Below, piece after piece: positions 48,044-60,400 of a stretch of 64,000 nucleotides of DNA. This stretch comes from Closterium sp. NIES-65 (Eukaryota; Streptophyta; Zygnematophyceae; Desmidiales; Closteriaceae). Location of the stretch: positions 1 through 64,000 of the forward strand of contig CANXME010000522.1 of the NCBI GenBank assembly GCA_948144175.1. The letters run 5' to 3'. Under the pieces are notes generated by a model. That model saw only the letters and a list, made by a program, of their open reading frames with translations. It was not told where the DNA came from and searched no databases. The stretch's first letter is position 1. Each line of letters begins with the position of its first letter. Made by a program: the position numbers and the translations under genes.

Positions 48044-49097
48044 TGTCAACGGGAATTGTATGTTGGCCCCGTCCACGCTTGGGCGGAGCCGACATCGTGG
48101 TCGGGTGTTAGGGGAGCAGCCGACCCGCAGCAGTGGGCGAGTTGGTCGACATGGAGGCCGACCTGCACGGGGACCACTGCACGGGCGCCGACTTCAGGGT
48201 GGCGCCAACTTCGGGGAGGTCGACTTAGGCGTCGACCTGCGGAGGACGTTAACTTGGTGACGTCAACTTGGGAAGCCGACTTCGGTGGTCGGCTGATGTG
48301 CTGGTCGACCTACAGGTGGTCGACTAGACCTGGTGGTCGACGAAGGAAGGGCCGGCGTCGAGCAGTCGGTCGTCGAGCAGTCAGGACGTCGAGCAGTCGG
48401 ACGTCGAGCAGTCGGGCGTCGAGCAGTCGGGCGTCGAGCGACATGGTCGTCGACCGAGGGGCATGGTCGACCCGGTGAGGTCGACAACGAGGTGGTCGTC
48501 GACTTGGGAGGTCGACGGGCACGTACGGGAGTTGCTGGTCGATGTGGTTGCCCGGTCGACCAGGTTACCTGGGTGACGAAGTGCTGCGGAGGAGTGCGAC
48601 GGTCGCCCAGGCGAAGTTGGCGAGATCAACCTCGTTGGTGGTATTACGAGGTCGTCGTGGCAGATCAGAGGCAGCCGTCAGCCTGAGGCTGACGTGGTGT
48701 GTGTGTGCTGTGCAGGTGATGAGGCTCGGCATACCAATCATCTTCACGCACCTGCAAAGCGGGTGCGCTGCTGGCACGCCGTCGACCTGAAGCGTTTGCA
48801 AGCTGTCGACTTTGCTCTGCTGGAGCGCGGTCGACCAAGTCGTGTTGGAATGCGGTCGACCATGCTGTGCTGGCAGTTGACCAACCTGAATGCTAGCTCT
48901 GATGTAGTCTTGCATTGCCAACTTCATTGTACCATTGTTGTGGTCTTTTCTTAGTGAAACTCTTGCCAAATTGCCCCGTGAACTAGCAAGCAGTGTTAGC
49001 ACTAGGAAAACGTCTAAGGGCCAACGAACGCAGAGATCACACGAGCACACGTGCCTAGCCAGTACTCTAAGCTCCCGTTGTAGTAGTTATCTCCGCA
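48044..49097 (+). repeat. 3' LTR of the copia element
   Basis: 1054 bp from TGTCAAC to CCGCA, identical to the 5' LTR except at 12 positions. It has the same 15-bp tandem repeat (48356-48440) and the same 16 GTCGAC sites. It should supply the 3'-end processing signal of the element; I could not identify a clear AATAAA-type signal. Confidence 0.97.
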
Positions 49098-49102
49098 GAT
49101 GA
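49098..49102. other. Target-site duplication, right copy (GATGA)
   Basis: Exact repeat of 41599-41603. With the element and one copy removed, the flanks join as CAAGCTCTTGGATGAGG followed by CAAGCTTC, a perfect 17-bp unit in phase. Confidence 0.93.
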
Positions 49103-52100
49103 GGCAAGCTTCTAGACCAAAGAAGCTCCTGGACCAGGCAAGCTCCTGGATCAGGCAAGCTCCTGGTCCAGGCAAGCTCCTGGACCAGGCTAGCTCCTGG
49201 ACCACGCAAGCTCCTAGACCAGGCAAGCTCCTGGACCACTCAAGCTCTTGGACCAGGCATGCTCGTAGACCAGCAAGCTCTTGGACCAGGCAAGCTTCCG
49301 GACCAAGCAAGCTCATGGACCAGGCAAACTCCTGGACTAGGCAAGCTCCTAGACCAGTCAAGCTCCTGGACCAGGCAAGCTCCTGGACCACGCAAGCTCT
49401 TGGACCAGGCACGCTCCTGGACCAGGCAAGCTCCTGGACCAGGCAAGCTCTTTGACTAGGCACGCTTCTGGACCAAGCGAGCTCCTGAACCAGGCAAGCT
49501 CCAAGACCACGCAAGCTCTAAGACCAGGCATGCTCCTCGACCAGGCAAGCTCTTGGACCAGGCAGGCTTCTGGACCAAGCAAGCTCCTGGACTAGGCAAG
49601 CTCCGGGACCAGGCACGCTCCTAAACCACGCAAGCTCCTGGACCAGGCAAGCTCCTGGACCAGGCAAGCTCCTGAACCAGGCAAGCTCCTAGACCAGGCA
49701 AGATCCTGGAACAGGCAAGCTTGTGGACCAGGCACGCTCCTGGACCAGGCAAGCTCCTGGACCAGGCAAGCTCCTGTACCAAGCAAGCTCTTGGACCAGG
49801 CAAGCTCCTGGACCAGGCAAGCTCCTGGACCAGGCAAGCTCCTGGACCAGGCAAGCTCTTAGACCAGGAACGCTCCTGGACCAGGCAAGTTCCTAGACCA
49901 GGCAAGCTCTTGGACCATGCAAGCTCCTAAACTAGGCAAACTCGTGGACCAAGCACGCTCCAGGACCAGGCAAGCTCCTGCACCAGGCAAGCTCCTAGAC
50001 CAGGCAAGCTCGTGGACGAGGCAAGCTCGTGGACCAGGCAAGCTCCTGGACCAAGCAAGCTCTTGGACCAGGCACGCTCGTGGACCAGGCACGCTCTTGG
50101 ACCAGGCAAGCTCTTGGACCAGCCAGGCTCGTGGACCAGGCACGCTCCTGGACCAGGCAAGCTCCTCAACCAGGCAAGCTCCTGGACAAGGCAAGCTCCT
50201 GGACGAGGCACGCACGTGAACTAGGCACGCTCCTGGACCAGGCAAGCTCCTGGTTAAGGCAAGCTCCTGGACCATGCAAGCTCTTGGACCAGGTACGCTC
50301 GTGGACCACGCAAGCTCTTGGACCAGGCACGCTTCTAGACCAAGCAAGCTCCTGGACCAGGCAAGCTCCTGGACCAGGCACACTCCTGGACAAAGCAAGC
50401 TCCTGACCAGGCAAGCTCCCGGACCAGGCAAGCTCCTGGACCAGGCAAGCTCCTTGAGCAGGCAAGTTCCTGGACCAGGCAAGCTCCTGGACTAGGCAAG
50501 CTCCTGGACCAAGCAAGCTCCTGGACCAGGCACCCACGTGGACCAATCACGCTCCTGGACCAGGCAAGCTCCTGGACCACGCAAGCTCTTGAACAAGGCA
50601 CGCTCCTGGACCAGGCAAGCTCTTGGACCAGGCAAGCTTCTGGACCAAGCAGGCTCCTGAACCAGGCAAGCTCCTAGACCAGGCAAGCTCCTGGACTAGA
50701 CAAGCTCTTAGACCACGCAAGCTCTTGGACCAGGCGAGCTCCTAGACTAGGCAAGCTCTTGGACAAGGCACGCTCGTGAATCCGCATGCTCCTTGACTAG
50801 GCAAGCTCTTGGACCAGGCAGGCTCGTGGACGAGGCAAGCTCTTGGACCACGAAAGCTCCAGGATCAGGCAAGCTTCTGGACCATGCAAGCTCCAGGACC
50901 AGGCAAGCTTTTGGACCAGGCAAGCTCCTGGACCACGCAAGCTCTTGGACCAAGCACGCTCCTGGACCAGGCAAGCTCTTGTACCAGGCAGGCTTCTGGA
51001 CCACGCAAGCTCTTGGATCAGGCAAGCTCCCAGACCAGGCAAGCTCCTAGACCAGGCAAGCTCGTGGACCAGGCAAGCTCCTGGACCAGGCAAGCTCCTG
51101 GACAAAGCAAGCTCTTGGACCAGGCACGCTCGTGGACCAGGCACGCTCCTGGACCAGGCAAGCTCTTGGACCAGGCAGGCTCGTGGACCAGGCACGCTCC
51201 TGGACCAGGCAAGCTCCTCAACCAGGCAAGCTCCTGGACAAGGCAAGCTCCTGGACGAGGCACGCTCGTGGACTAGGCACGCTCCTGGACCAGGCAAGCT
51301 CCTGGTTAAGGCAAGCTCCTGGACCATGCAAGCTCTTGGACTAGGTACGCTCGTGGACCAGGCAAGCTCTTGGACCAGTCACGCTTCTGGACCAAGCCAG
51401 CTCTTGGACCAGGCAAGCTCCTGGACCAGGCACGCTCCTGGACCAAGCAAGCTCCTGGACCAGGCAAACTCCCGGACCAGGCAAGCTCCTGGACCAGGCA
51501 AGTTCCTGGACCAGGCAAGCTCCTGGACCTGGCAAGCTCCTGGACCAGGCAAGCTCCTGGACCAGGCAAGCTCCTGGACAAAGCAAGCTCTTGGACCAGG
51601 CACGCTCGTGGACCAGGCACGCTCCTGGACAAGGCAAGCTCTTGGACCAGGCAAGCTCGTGGACCAGGCACGCTCCTGGACCAGGCATGCTCCTCAACCA
51701 GGCAAGCTCCTGGACAAGGCAAGCTCCTGGACGAGGCACGCTCGTGGACTAGGCACGCTCCTGGACCAGGCAAGCTCCTGGTTAAGGCAAGCTCCTGGAC
51801 CATGCAAGCTCTTGGACTAGGTACGCTCCTGGACCAGGCAAGCTCTTGGACCAGTCACGCTTCTGGACCAAGCAAGCTCTTGGACCAGGCAAGCTCCTGG
51901 ACCAGGCACGCTCCTGGACCAAGCAAGCTCCTGGACCAGGCAAACTCCCGGACCAGGCAAGCTCCTGGACCAGGCAAGCTCCTGGACCGGGCAAGTTCCT
52001 GGACCAGGCAAGCTCTTGGACATGGCAAGCTCCTGGACCAGGCAAGCTCCTGGACCAGGCACGCTCGTGGACCTGGCACTTGAACAAGGCACGCTCCTGG

Positions 52101-54048
52101 ACCATGCAAGCTCTTGGACTAGGCAAGCTTCTTGACCAAGCAGGCTCCTGAACCAGGCAAGCTCCTGGACCAGGCAAGCTCCTGGACTAGACAAGCTCTT
52201 AGACCACGCAAGCTCTTGGACCAGGCCAGCTCCTAGACTAGGCAAGCTCTTGGACAAGGCACGCTCGTCAATCCGCACGCTCCTGGACTAGGCAAGCTCT
52301 TGGACCAAGCAGGCTCGTGTACGAGGCAAGCTCTTGGACCAGGAAAGCTCCAGGATCAGGCAAGCTTCTGGACCATGCAAGCTCCAGGACAAGGCAAGCT
52401 CCTGGACCAGGCAAGCTCCTGGACCAAGCAAGCTCTTGGACCAGGCACGCTCCTGGACCAGGCAAGCTCTTGTACCAGGCACGCTTCTGGACCACGCAAG
52501 CTCTTGGATCAGGCAAGCTCCTAGACCAGGCAAGCTCCTAGACCAGGCAAGCTCGTGGACCAGGCAAGCTCCTGGACCGGGCAAGCTCCTGGACAAAGCA
52601 AGCTCTTGGACCAGGCAGGCTCGTGAACCAGGCACGCTCCTAGACCAGGCAAGCTCCTCAACCAGGCAAGCTCCTGGACAAGGCAAGCTCCTGGACGAGG
52701 CACGCTCGTAGACTAGGCACGCTCCTGGACCAGGCAAGCTCCTGGTTAAGGAAAGCTCCTGGACCATGCAAGCTCTTGGACTAGGTACGCTCGTGGACCA
52801 GGCAAGCTCTTGGACCAGTCACGCTTCTGACCAAGCAAGCTCTTGGACCAAGCAAGCTCCTGGACCAGGCAAGCTCCTGGACCAAGCAAGCTCCTGGACC
52901 AGGCAAGCTCCTGGACCAGGCAAGCTCCTGGACAAGGCAAGCTCCTAGACCAGGCACGCTCTTGGACCAGACAAGTTCCTAGACCAGGCAAGCTCTTGGA
53001 CCAGGCAAGCTCCTAAACTAGGCAAACTCGTGGACCAAGCACACTCCAGGACCAGGCAAGCTCCTGCACCAGCAAGCTCCTGGACCACGCAAGCTCTAGG
53101 ACTAGGCACGCTTTTGGACCAGGCAAGCTCCACACCATGCAAGGTCCTGGACTAGGCAAGCTCTTGGACCAGGTAAGCTCGTGGACCAGGCATGCTCTTG
53201 GACCAGGCAAGCTCCAATACCAGGCAAGCTCCTCGACCACGCAAGCTCTTGGACCAGGCAATCTCTTGGACCAGACAAGCTCCTTGACCAGGGAAGCTCC
53301 TAGACTAGGCAGGCTCGTGGACCAGGCACACTCCTGGACCAGGCAAGCTCCTGGACCAGGCAAGCTCCTGGACCAAGCAAGCTCCTGGACCTGGCATGCT
53401 TGTGGACCAGGCACACTCTTGGACCAGGCAAGCTCTTGGACCAGGTAGGCTTGTGGACCAGGCACGCTCCTGGACCAGGCAAGCTCCTTGACCAGGCAAG
53501 CTCCTGGACTAGGCAAGCTCTTGGACCAGGCACGCTCGTAGACTAGGCACGCTCCTAGACCACGCAAGCTCCTGGACAAGGCAAGCTCTTGGACTACGCA
53601 ACCTCTTAGACCAGGTACGCTCCTGGACCAAGCAAGCTCTTGGACTAGGCACGCTTCAAGACCAAGCAAGCTCCTGGACCAGGCAAGCTCCTGGACCAGA
53701 CACGCACTTGGACCAGGCAAGCTCCTGGACCAAGCAAGCTCCTAGAACAGGCAAGCTCCTGGATCAGGCAAGTTCCTAGACCAGGCAAGCTCTTGGACCA
53801 CGCAAGCTCCTGGACCAGGCAAGCTCCTTGACCACGCACGCTCGTAGACAAGGCACGCTCATGGACCAGGCAAGCTCTTGGACCAGGCAGGCTCGTGGAC
53901 CAGGCATGCTCCTAGACCAGGCAAGCTCCTGTACCAGGCACGCTCCTGGACAAAGCAAGCTCCTGGACAAGGCAAGCTCCTCGACTAGGCACGCTCGTGG
54001 ACCAGGCACGATCCTGGACCAGGCAAGCTCCTGGACTACGCAAGCTCA
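49098..54048 (+). repeat. 17-bp satellite array, forward orientation, block 3
   Basis: About 290 forward units. It continues the higher-order pattern broken by the retrotransposon. Blocks near 50800-51300, 51540-51850 and 52280-52760 are close copies of one another. No unique sequence or gene is visible. Confidence 0.95.
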
Positions 54049-54056
54049 CGAGCTTG
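54041..54056. other. Second strand-switch palindrome in the 17-bp satellite
   Basis: CAAGCTC AC GAGCTTG: two 7-base arms around a 2-base centre, formed where forward units meet reverse units. The next reverse unit is shortened (CTTGCCACGAGCC), so a few bases were lost at the switch. Confidence 0.92.
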
Positions 54057-56690
54057 CCACGAGCCTGCCTGGTCCAAGAGCTTGCCTGGTCCAAGAGCGT
54101 GTCTGGTCCGCGAGCGTGCCTGGTTCAGGAGCTTGCCTTGTCCAGGAGCTTGCCTGGTCCAAGAGCTTGCCTGGTCAAGGAGCTTGCCTAGTCTAGGAGC
54201 TTGCCTGGTCCAGGAGCTTCCCTGGTCCAGGAGCTTACCTCGTCCAGGAGCTTGCCTCGTGGAGGAGCTGCCTGGCCCAGGAGCTTTCCTAGTCTAAGAG
54301 CTTGCCTAGTCCAGGTGCTTGCCTGGTCCAGGAGCTTGCTTGGTCCAGGAGCGTGCCTGATCCACGAGCTTGCCTGGTCCAAGAGCGTGCCTGGTCCAGG
54401 AGCGTGCGTGGTCCACAAGCGAGCTTGGTCCAGGAGCTTGCCTGGTCCAGGAGCTTGCTTGGTCCAGAAGCCTGCCTGGTCCAAGAGCTTGCCTGGTCGA
54501 GGAAGGTGCCTGGTCCAACAGCTTGCGTGGTCCACGAGCTTGCCTGGTCGAGGAGCTTGCTTGGTCCAGAAGCGTGCCTGGTCCAAGAGCTTGCTTGGTC
54601 CACGAGCGTGCCTGGTCCAAGAGCTTGCATGGTCCAGGAGCTTGCCTGGTCCATGAGCGTGCCTGGTCCAGGAGCGTGCCTAGTCCACGAGCGTGCCTTG
54701 TCCAGGAGCTTGCGTGGTCTAGGAGCTTGCCTGATCCAGGAACTTGCCTGGTCTAGGAGCTTGCCTGGTCCATGACCTTGCCTGGTCCAAGAGCTTGCCT
54801 GGTCCAGGAGCTTGCCTGCTCCACGAGCTTGCCTGGTCTAGGAGCGTGTCTGGTCCAGGATCTTGCCTGGTCCAGGAGCGTGCTTGGTCCACGAGTTTGC
54901 CTGGTCCAGGAGATTGCCTGGTCCAGGAGCTTGCCTGGTCAAGGAGCTTGCCGGGTCCAGGAGCTTGCCTCGTCCAAGAGCATGCATGGTCCAGGAGCTT
55001 GCCTGGTCCACGAGCTTGCTTGGTCCAGAAGCCTGCCTGCTCCAAGAGCTTGCCTGGTCAAGGAGCGTGCCTGGTCCAAGAGCTTGCTTCGTCCACGAGC
55101 TTGCTTGGTCCAGGAGCTTGCTTGGTCCGGAAGCGTGCCTGGTCCAAGAGCTTGCCTGGTCCAGGAGCGTGCCTAGTTCAAGAGCTTGCGTGGTGCAGGA
55201 GCTTGCGTGGTCCAGTAGCGTGCCTGGTCCAGGAGCGTGCCTGGTCCATAAGCGTGGCTGGTCCAGGAGCTTGCGTGGTCAAGGAGCTTGCCTGATCCAC
55301 GAGCTTGCCTCGTCCAAGAGATTGCCTAGTCCAAGAGCGTGCCTAGTCCACAAGCGTGCCTGGTTCAAGAGCTTGCCTGGTCCACGAGCTTGCCTGGTCC
55401 AGGAGCTTGCCTGGTCCACGAGCTTGCCTGGTTCACGAGCTTGCGTAGTCGAGGAGCTTGCCTGGTCCAGGAGCTTGCCTGGTCCAGGAGCAAGCCTGGT
55501 CCAAGAGCTTGCATGGCCCTAGAGCTTGCCTGGTCTAGGAGCAAGCCTGGTCCAAGAGCGTGCCTGGTCCACGAGCGTGCCTGGTCCAGGAGCTTGCCTA
55601 GTCCAGGAGCTTGCCTCGTCCAGGAGCGTGCCTGGTCCACGAGCCTGCCTGGTCCAAGAGCTTGCCTGGTCCAGGAGCGTGCCTGGTCCACGAGCGTGCC
55701 TGGTCCAGGAGCTTGCGTGGTCCATGAGCTTGCTTGGTCCAGAAGCTTGCCTATTCCAAGAGCTTGCCTGGTCCAGGAGCTTGCCTGGTCCAGGAGCTTG
55801 CCTGGTCCAAGAGCTTGCCTGGTCCAAGAGCTTGCGTGGTTTAGGAGCTTGCCTGGTCCATGAGCTTGCCTGGTCCAGGAGCGTGCCTAGTCCACGAGCT
55901 TGCGTGGTCCAGGAGTTTGCCTGGTCCAGGACCTGGCCTGGTCTAGGAGCTTGCCTCGTCCAGGAGCGTGCCTGGTCCAGGAGTGTTCCTGGTCCACGAG
56001 CTTGCGTGGTCCATGAGCTTGCCTGGTCTAGGATCTTGCCTGGTCTAGGAGCGTGCCTGGTCACAAGTTTGCATAGTTCAGGAGCTTGCCTTGTCCTGGA
56101 GTTGCCTGGTCCAGAAGCCTACGTGGTCCAAGAGCTTGCCTGGTCCAGGAGCGTGCCTAGTCCAGGAGCGTGCCTAGTCCAGGAGCTTGCCTGGTCTAGG
56201 AGCTTGCCTGGTCCAGGAGCATGCCTGGTCCACGAGCTTGCCCGGTCCACGAGCTTGCCTGGTCCAGGAGCTTGCCTGGTCCAGGAGCTTGCCTGGTCCA
56301 GGAGCGTGCCTGGTCCACAAGCGTGCGTGGTCCAGGAACTTGCCTGGTCCAGTAGCTTGCCTGCTCCACAAGCGTGCCTGCTCCAAGAGAGTGCCTGGTC
56401 CAAGAGCTTGCCTGGTCTTGGAGCATGCCTGGTCCAGGAGCTTGCCTAGTCCAGGAGCTTGCCTCGTCCACGAGCCTGCCTGGTCCAAGAGCTTGCTTGC
56501 TCCAGGAGTGTGCCTGGTCCACGAGCGTGCTTGGTCCGGGAGCTTGCGTGGTCCATGAGCTTGCCTGGTCCAGGAGCTTGCCCAGTCCAGGAGCTTGCCT
56601 GGTCCAAGAGCTTGCTTGGTCCAGAAGCCTGCCTGGTCCAAGAGCTTGCCTGGTCCAGGAGCGTGCCTGGTCCAAGGGCTTGCGTAGTCC
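54049..56690 (-). repeat. 17-bp satellite array, reverse orientation, block 4
   Basis: About 155 units reading CCTGGTCCAGGAGCTTG on the + strand. The variants are the complements of those in the forward arrays (GAGCGTGCCTGGTCCACGAG and similar). Repeat-derived open frames of up to about 307 codons occur. No genes are seen. Confidence 0.95.
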
Positions 56691-56697
56691 CTTGTTC
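56685..56697 (-). other. Junction: reverse 17-bp to reverse 31-bp satellite
   Basis: The + strand reads GCTTGCGTAGTCCCTTGTTC. Read on the minus strand, the 31-bp unit stops after AACAAGGGA and enters CTACGCAAGC. This is nearly the same breakpoint within the 31-bp unit as at 25195. Confidence 0.85.
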
Positions 56698-57457
56698 TTG
56701 CTATTTTGCACATGCTAGGCCCTTGTTCTTGCAATTTTGCACACGTTAGGCCCTTGTTTTTGCAATTTTGCATTCGCTAGGCTCTTGTTCTTGCTATTTT
56801 GCACACGCTAGGCCCTTGTTCTTGCAATTTTGCACACGCTAGGCCGTTGTTCTTGCTATTTCGAACACGCTAGACCCTTGTTCTTGCAATTTTGCACACG
56901 CTAGGCCCTTGTTCTTGCAATTTTGCACACGCTAGGCCCTTGTTCTTACAATTTTGCACACGCTAGACCCTTGTTCTTGCAATTTTGCACACGCTAGGCC
57001 CTTGTTTTTGCTATTTTGCACATGCTAGACCCTTGTTCTTGCAATTTAGCACATGCTAGGCCCTTGTTCTTGCAATTTTGCACATGCTAGGCCCTTGTTC
57101 TTGCAATTTTGCACACGCTAGGCCCTTGTTCTTGCAATTTTGCGCACGCTAGGCCCTTGTTCTTGCTATTTTGCACACGCTATACCCTTGTTCTTGCTAT
57201 TTTGCGCACGCTAGACCCTTGTTCTTACAAGTTTGCACACGCTATACTCTTGTTCTTGCTATTTTGCACACGCTAGACCCTTGTTCTTGCAATTTTGCAC
57301 ACGCTAGACCCTTGTTCTTGCAATTTTGCACACGCTAGACCCTTGTTCTTGCAATTTTGCACACGCTAGGCCATTGTTCTTGCAATTTTGCACACGCTAG
57401 GCCCTTGTTCTTGCAATTTTGCGCACGCTAGGCCCTTGTTCTTGCAATTTTGCGTAC
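56691..57457 (-). repeat. Reverse-oriented island of the 31-bp satellite
   Basis: About 767 bp (roughly 25 units) reading CCTTGTTCTTGCAATTTTGC on the + strand. Nearly all units are the TTGC/TAGC border subfamily also found at 23760-25195; the AAAATAAAAAGAA type is absent. It is bounded on both sides by reverse 17-bp satellite, and leaves it at about 57457 through TTTTGCGTACAAAGCGTGCC. Confidence 0.95.
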
Positions 57458-60400
57458 AAAGCGTGCCTGGTCCAAGAGCTTGTGTGGTCCAGGAGCTTGC
57501 CTGGGCCAGGAGCGTGCCTGGTCCACGAGCTTGCCTAGTCGAGGAGCTAGCCTAGTCCAAGAACTTGCCTGGTCTAGGAGCTTGCCTTGTCCAGGAGTGT
57601 GCCTGGTCTAGGAGCTTGCCTAATCCAGGAGCTTGCCAGGTCGTGGAGCTTGCCTGGTCTACGGTCTTGCCTCGTCCGGGAGCGTGCCTGGTCCACAAGA
57701 TTGCCTAGTCCAGGAGCTTGCCTGGTCCAGAAGCTTGCCTTGTCTAGGAGCTTGCCTGGTCGAGGAGCGTGCGTGGTCCAAGAGCTTGCCTGGTCCAGGA
57801 GCTTGCCTGGTCCAAGAGCTTGCCTGGTCCAAGAGCGTGCCTGGTCCACGAGCGTGCCTGGTCTAGGAGCTTGCCTAGTCCAGGAGCTTGCCTGGTCCAG
57901 GAGCTTGCCTGGTCCATGAGCTTGCCTAGTCCAGCAGCTTTCCGGGTCCAGGAGCTTGCTTGGTCCAGGAGCGTGCCTGGTCCAGGAGCCTGCCTGGTCC
58001 AGGAGCATGCTTGGTCCAAGAGCTTGCCTAGTCTAGGAGCGTGCCTGGTCCAAGAGCTTGCGTGGTCCAGGAGCTTGCCTGGTCCAAGAGCTTGCTTGGT
58101 CCAGAAGCTTGCCTGGTCCAAGAGCTTGCCTGGTCCAGGAGCGTGCCTGGTCCAAAAGCTTGCGTGGTCCAGGAGCTTGCCTAGTCCAGGAGCGTGCCTG
58201 GTCCACGCGATTGCCTGGTCCAGGAGCGTGCCTGGTCCAGGAGCGTGCCTGGTCCACGAGCGTGCCTGGTCCAGGAGCTTGCATGGTCCATGAGCCTGCC
58301 TGATCGAGAATCTTGCCTGGTCCTAGAGCTTGCCTGGTACACGAGCCTGCCTGGTCCAAGAGCTTGCCTGGTCCAGGAGCGTGCTTGGTCCAAGAGCTTG
58401 CATGGTCCAGGAGCTTGCCAGGTCTAGGAGCTTGCCCAGTCCAGGAGCGTGCTTGGTCCACGAGCCTGCCTGGTCCAGGAGCTTGCCTGGTCCACGAGCT
58501 TGCGTGGTCCAAGAGCTTGCCTGGTCAAGGAGCTTGCATGGTCCAGGAGCTTGCTTGGTCCAAGAGCTTGCCTGGTCCAAGAGCTTGGGTGATCCACGAG
58601 CTTGCCTGGTCCAGAAGCTTGCCTGGTCCAGGAGCGTGCCTGGTCCACGAGCTTGCCTGGTCCAGGACCTTGCCTGGTCTAGGAGCTTGCCTGGTCTAGG
58701 AGCGTGCCTAGTCCAGGAGCTTGCCTGAACCAGGAGCTTCCTTTGTCCAGGAGCTTGCCTGGTCCAAGAACTTGCCTGGTCTAGGAGCGTGCCTGGTCCA
58801 CGAGTTTGCTTGGTCCAGGAGCTTGTTTGGTCCAGAAGCTTGCCTGGTCTAGGAGCTTGCGTGGTCCAGGTGCGTGCCTTGTCCAGGAGCTTGCGTGGTC
58901 CAGGAGCTTGCCTGGTCCAGGAGCGTTCCTGGTCCACGAGCCTGCCTGGTCCCAGAGCTTGCCTATTCCCAGAGCGTGCCTGGTCCACGAGAGTGCCTAG
59001 TTCAGGAGCTTGCCTGGTCGAGGAGCTTGCCTGGTCCAGGAGCTTGTCTGGTCCAAGAGCTTGCCTGGTCCAGGGGCTTGCGTGGTCCACGAGCTTGCCT
59101 CGTTGTGGAGATTGCTTGGTCCAGAAGCTTGCCTGGTCCAAGACCTTGCCTGGTCTAGGAGCTTGCCTGGTCTAGGAGCTTGCCTGGTCTAGGAGCGTGC
59201 CTGGTTCACGAGCCTCCGTGGTCCAGGAGTTTGCCTGGTCTAGGAGCTTGCCCGGTCCAAGAGCTTGCCTGATGCAGGAGCTTGCTTGGTCCAAGAGCTT
59301 GCCTAGTACAAGAGCTTGCCTGGTCCAGGAGCTTGGCTGGTCCAAGAGCTTGCCTGGTCCAAGAGCTTGTCTGGTCTAGGAGCTTGCCTGGTCCACGAGC
59401 TTGCCTGGTCCGGGAGCTTGCCTAGTCCAGGAGCTTTCCTGGTCCAGGAGCGTGCATGATCCATGAGCTTGCCTGGTCCAAGAGCTTGTCTGGTCTAGTA
59501 GCTTGCCTGGTCCACGAGCTTGCCTGGTCCGAGAGCTTGCCTAGTCCAAGAGCTTGCTTAGTCAAGGAGCGTGCCTGGTCCATGAGCTTGCCTGGTCCAG
59601 GAGCTTACTTGGTCCAGAAGCTTGCCTAGTCGAGGAGCGTGCCTGGTCCAGGAGCTTGCCTAGTCCAGGAGCTTGCCTGGTCCAGGAGCGTGCCTGGTCC
59701 ATGAGCTTGCCTTGTCGAGGAGCGTGCCTGGTCCAAGAGCGTGCCTGGTCCACGAGCGTGCCTGGTCCACGAGCTTGCGTGGTCTAGGAGCTTGCCTGAT
59801 CCAGGAGCTTGCCTGGTCCAAGAGCTTGCCTGGTCCAAGAACCTACCTGGTCCAAGAGCTGGCCTGGTCCAGGAGCGTTCCCGGTCCACGAGCGTGCCTG
59901 GTCCCGGAGCTAGCCTGGTACTGGAGCTTGCCTGGTCCAGGAGCTTGCGTGCTCTTATAGCTTGCTTGGTCCAGGAGCTTGCCTGGTCCATGAGCTTGCC
60001 TGGTTCTGGAGCTTGCTTGGTCCAAAAGCTTGCCTGGTTGAGCTTGCCTGGTCCAGGAGCCTGCCTAGTCCAAGAGCTTGCGTGGTCCAGGAGCTTGCCT
60101 GGTACGGGAGCGTGCCTGGTCCACGAGCGTGCCTAGTCCAGGAGCTTGCCTGGTCCAGGAGCTTGCCTGGTCCAGGAGCTTGCCTGGTCCAGGAGCTTGC
60201 CTAGTCCAGAAGCGTGCCTAGTCCACGAGGCTGTCCGGTCCAAGAGCTTGCCTGGTCCATGAGATTGCCTGGTCCAGGAGCTTGCCTGGTCCAGGAGCTT
60301 GCTTGGTCCAGGAGCATGCTTGGTTCAAGAGCTTGGCTGGTCCAGGAGCTTGCCTGGTCCAGGAGCTTGCCCGGTCCAGGAGCTTGCCTGGTCCACGAGC

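Larger units (their letters stand above)
41604..49097 (+). mobile_element. Ty1/copia LTR retrotransposon, nearly complete, 7494 bp
   Basis: The element is bounded by two 1054-bp direct LTRs that start TGTCAAC and end CCGCA, and is flanked by a GATGA duplication. Between the LTRs are a 108-bp leader with a primer-binding region, gag with a CCHC zinc knuckle, pol in the order protease, integrase, reverse transcriptase, RNase H, and a purine-rich tract. Integrase before reverse transcriptase defines the copia (Pseudoviridae-like) order. The LTRs differ at 12 positions and have no indels. Two features interrupt a single gag-pol frame: a frame change at 43226-43232 and an in-frame TAG at 44184. 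It is inserted inside a 17-bp satellite unit. No envelope-like frame is present: only 131 bp separate the pol stop from the 3' LTR. Confidence 0.97.
38200..52900 (+). repeat. Long higher-order repeat spanning both sides of the copia element
   Basis: A rare unit carrying CTCGTGAATCC (or CTCGTCAATCC) lies at 38212, 40580, 50778 and 52269, each time followed by the same series (CGTGGACGAGG, CTCCAGGATC, then CTTGTACCAGG). A second marker, CTCCTGGTTAAGG, lies near 38709, 40051, 41120, 50248, 51301, 51777 and 52739. After subtracting the inserted element, the distances between successive copies of the first marker are about 2.37, 2.70 and 1.49 kb. The interval includes the inserted element (41604-49097), which is not part of the repeat. 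Confidence 0.75.
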
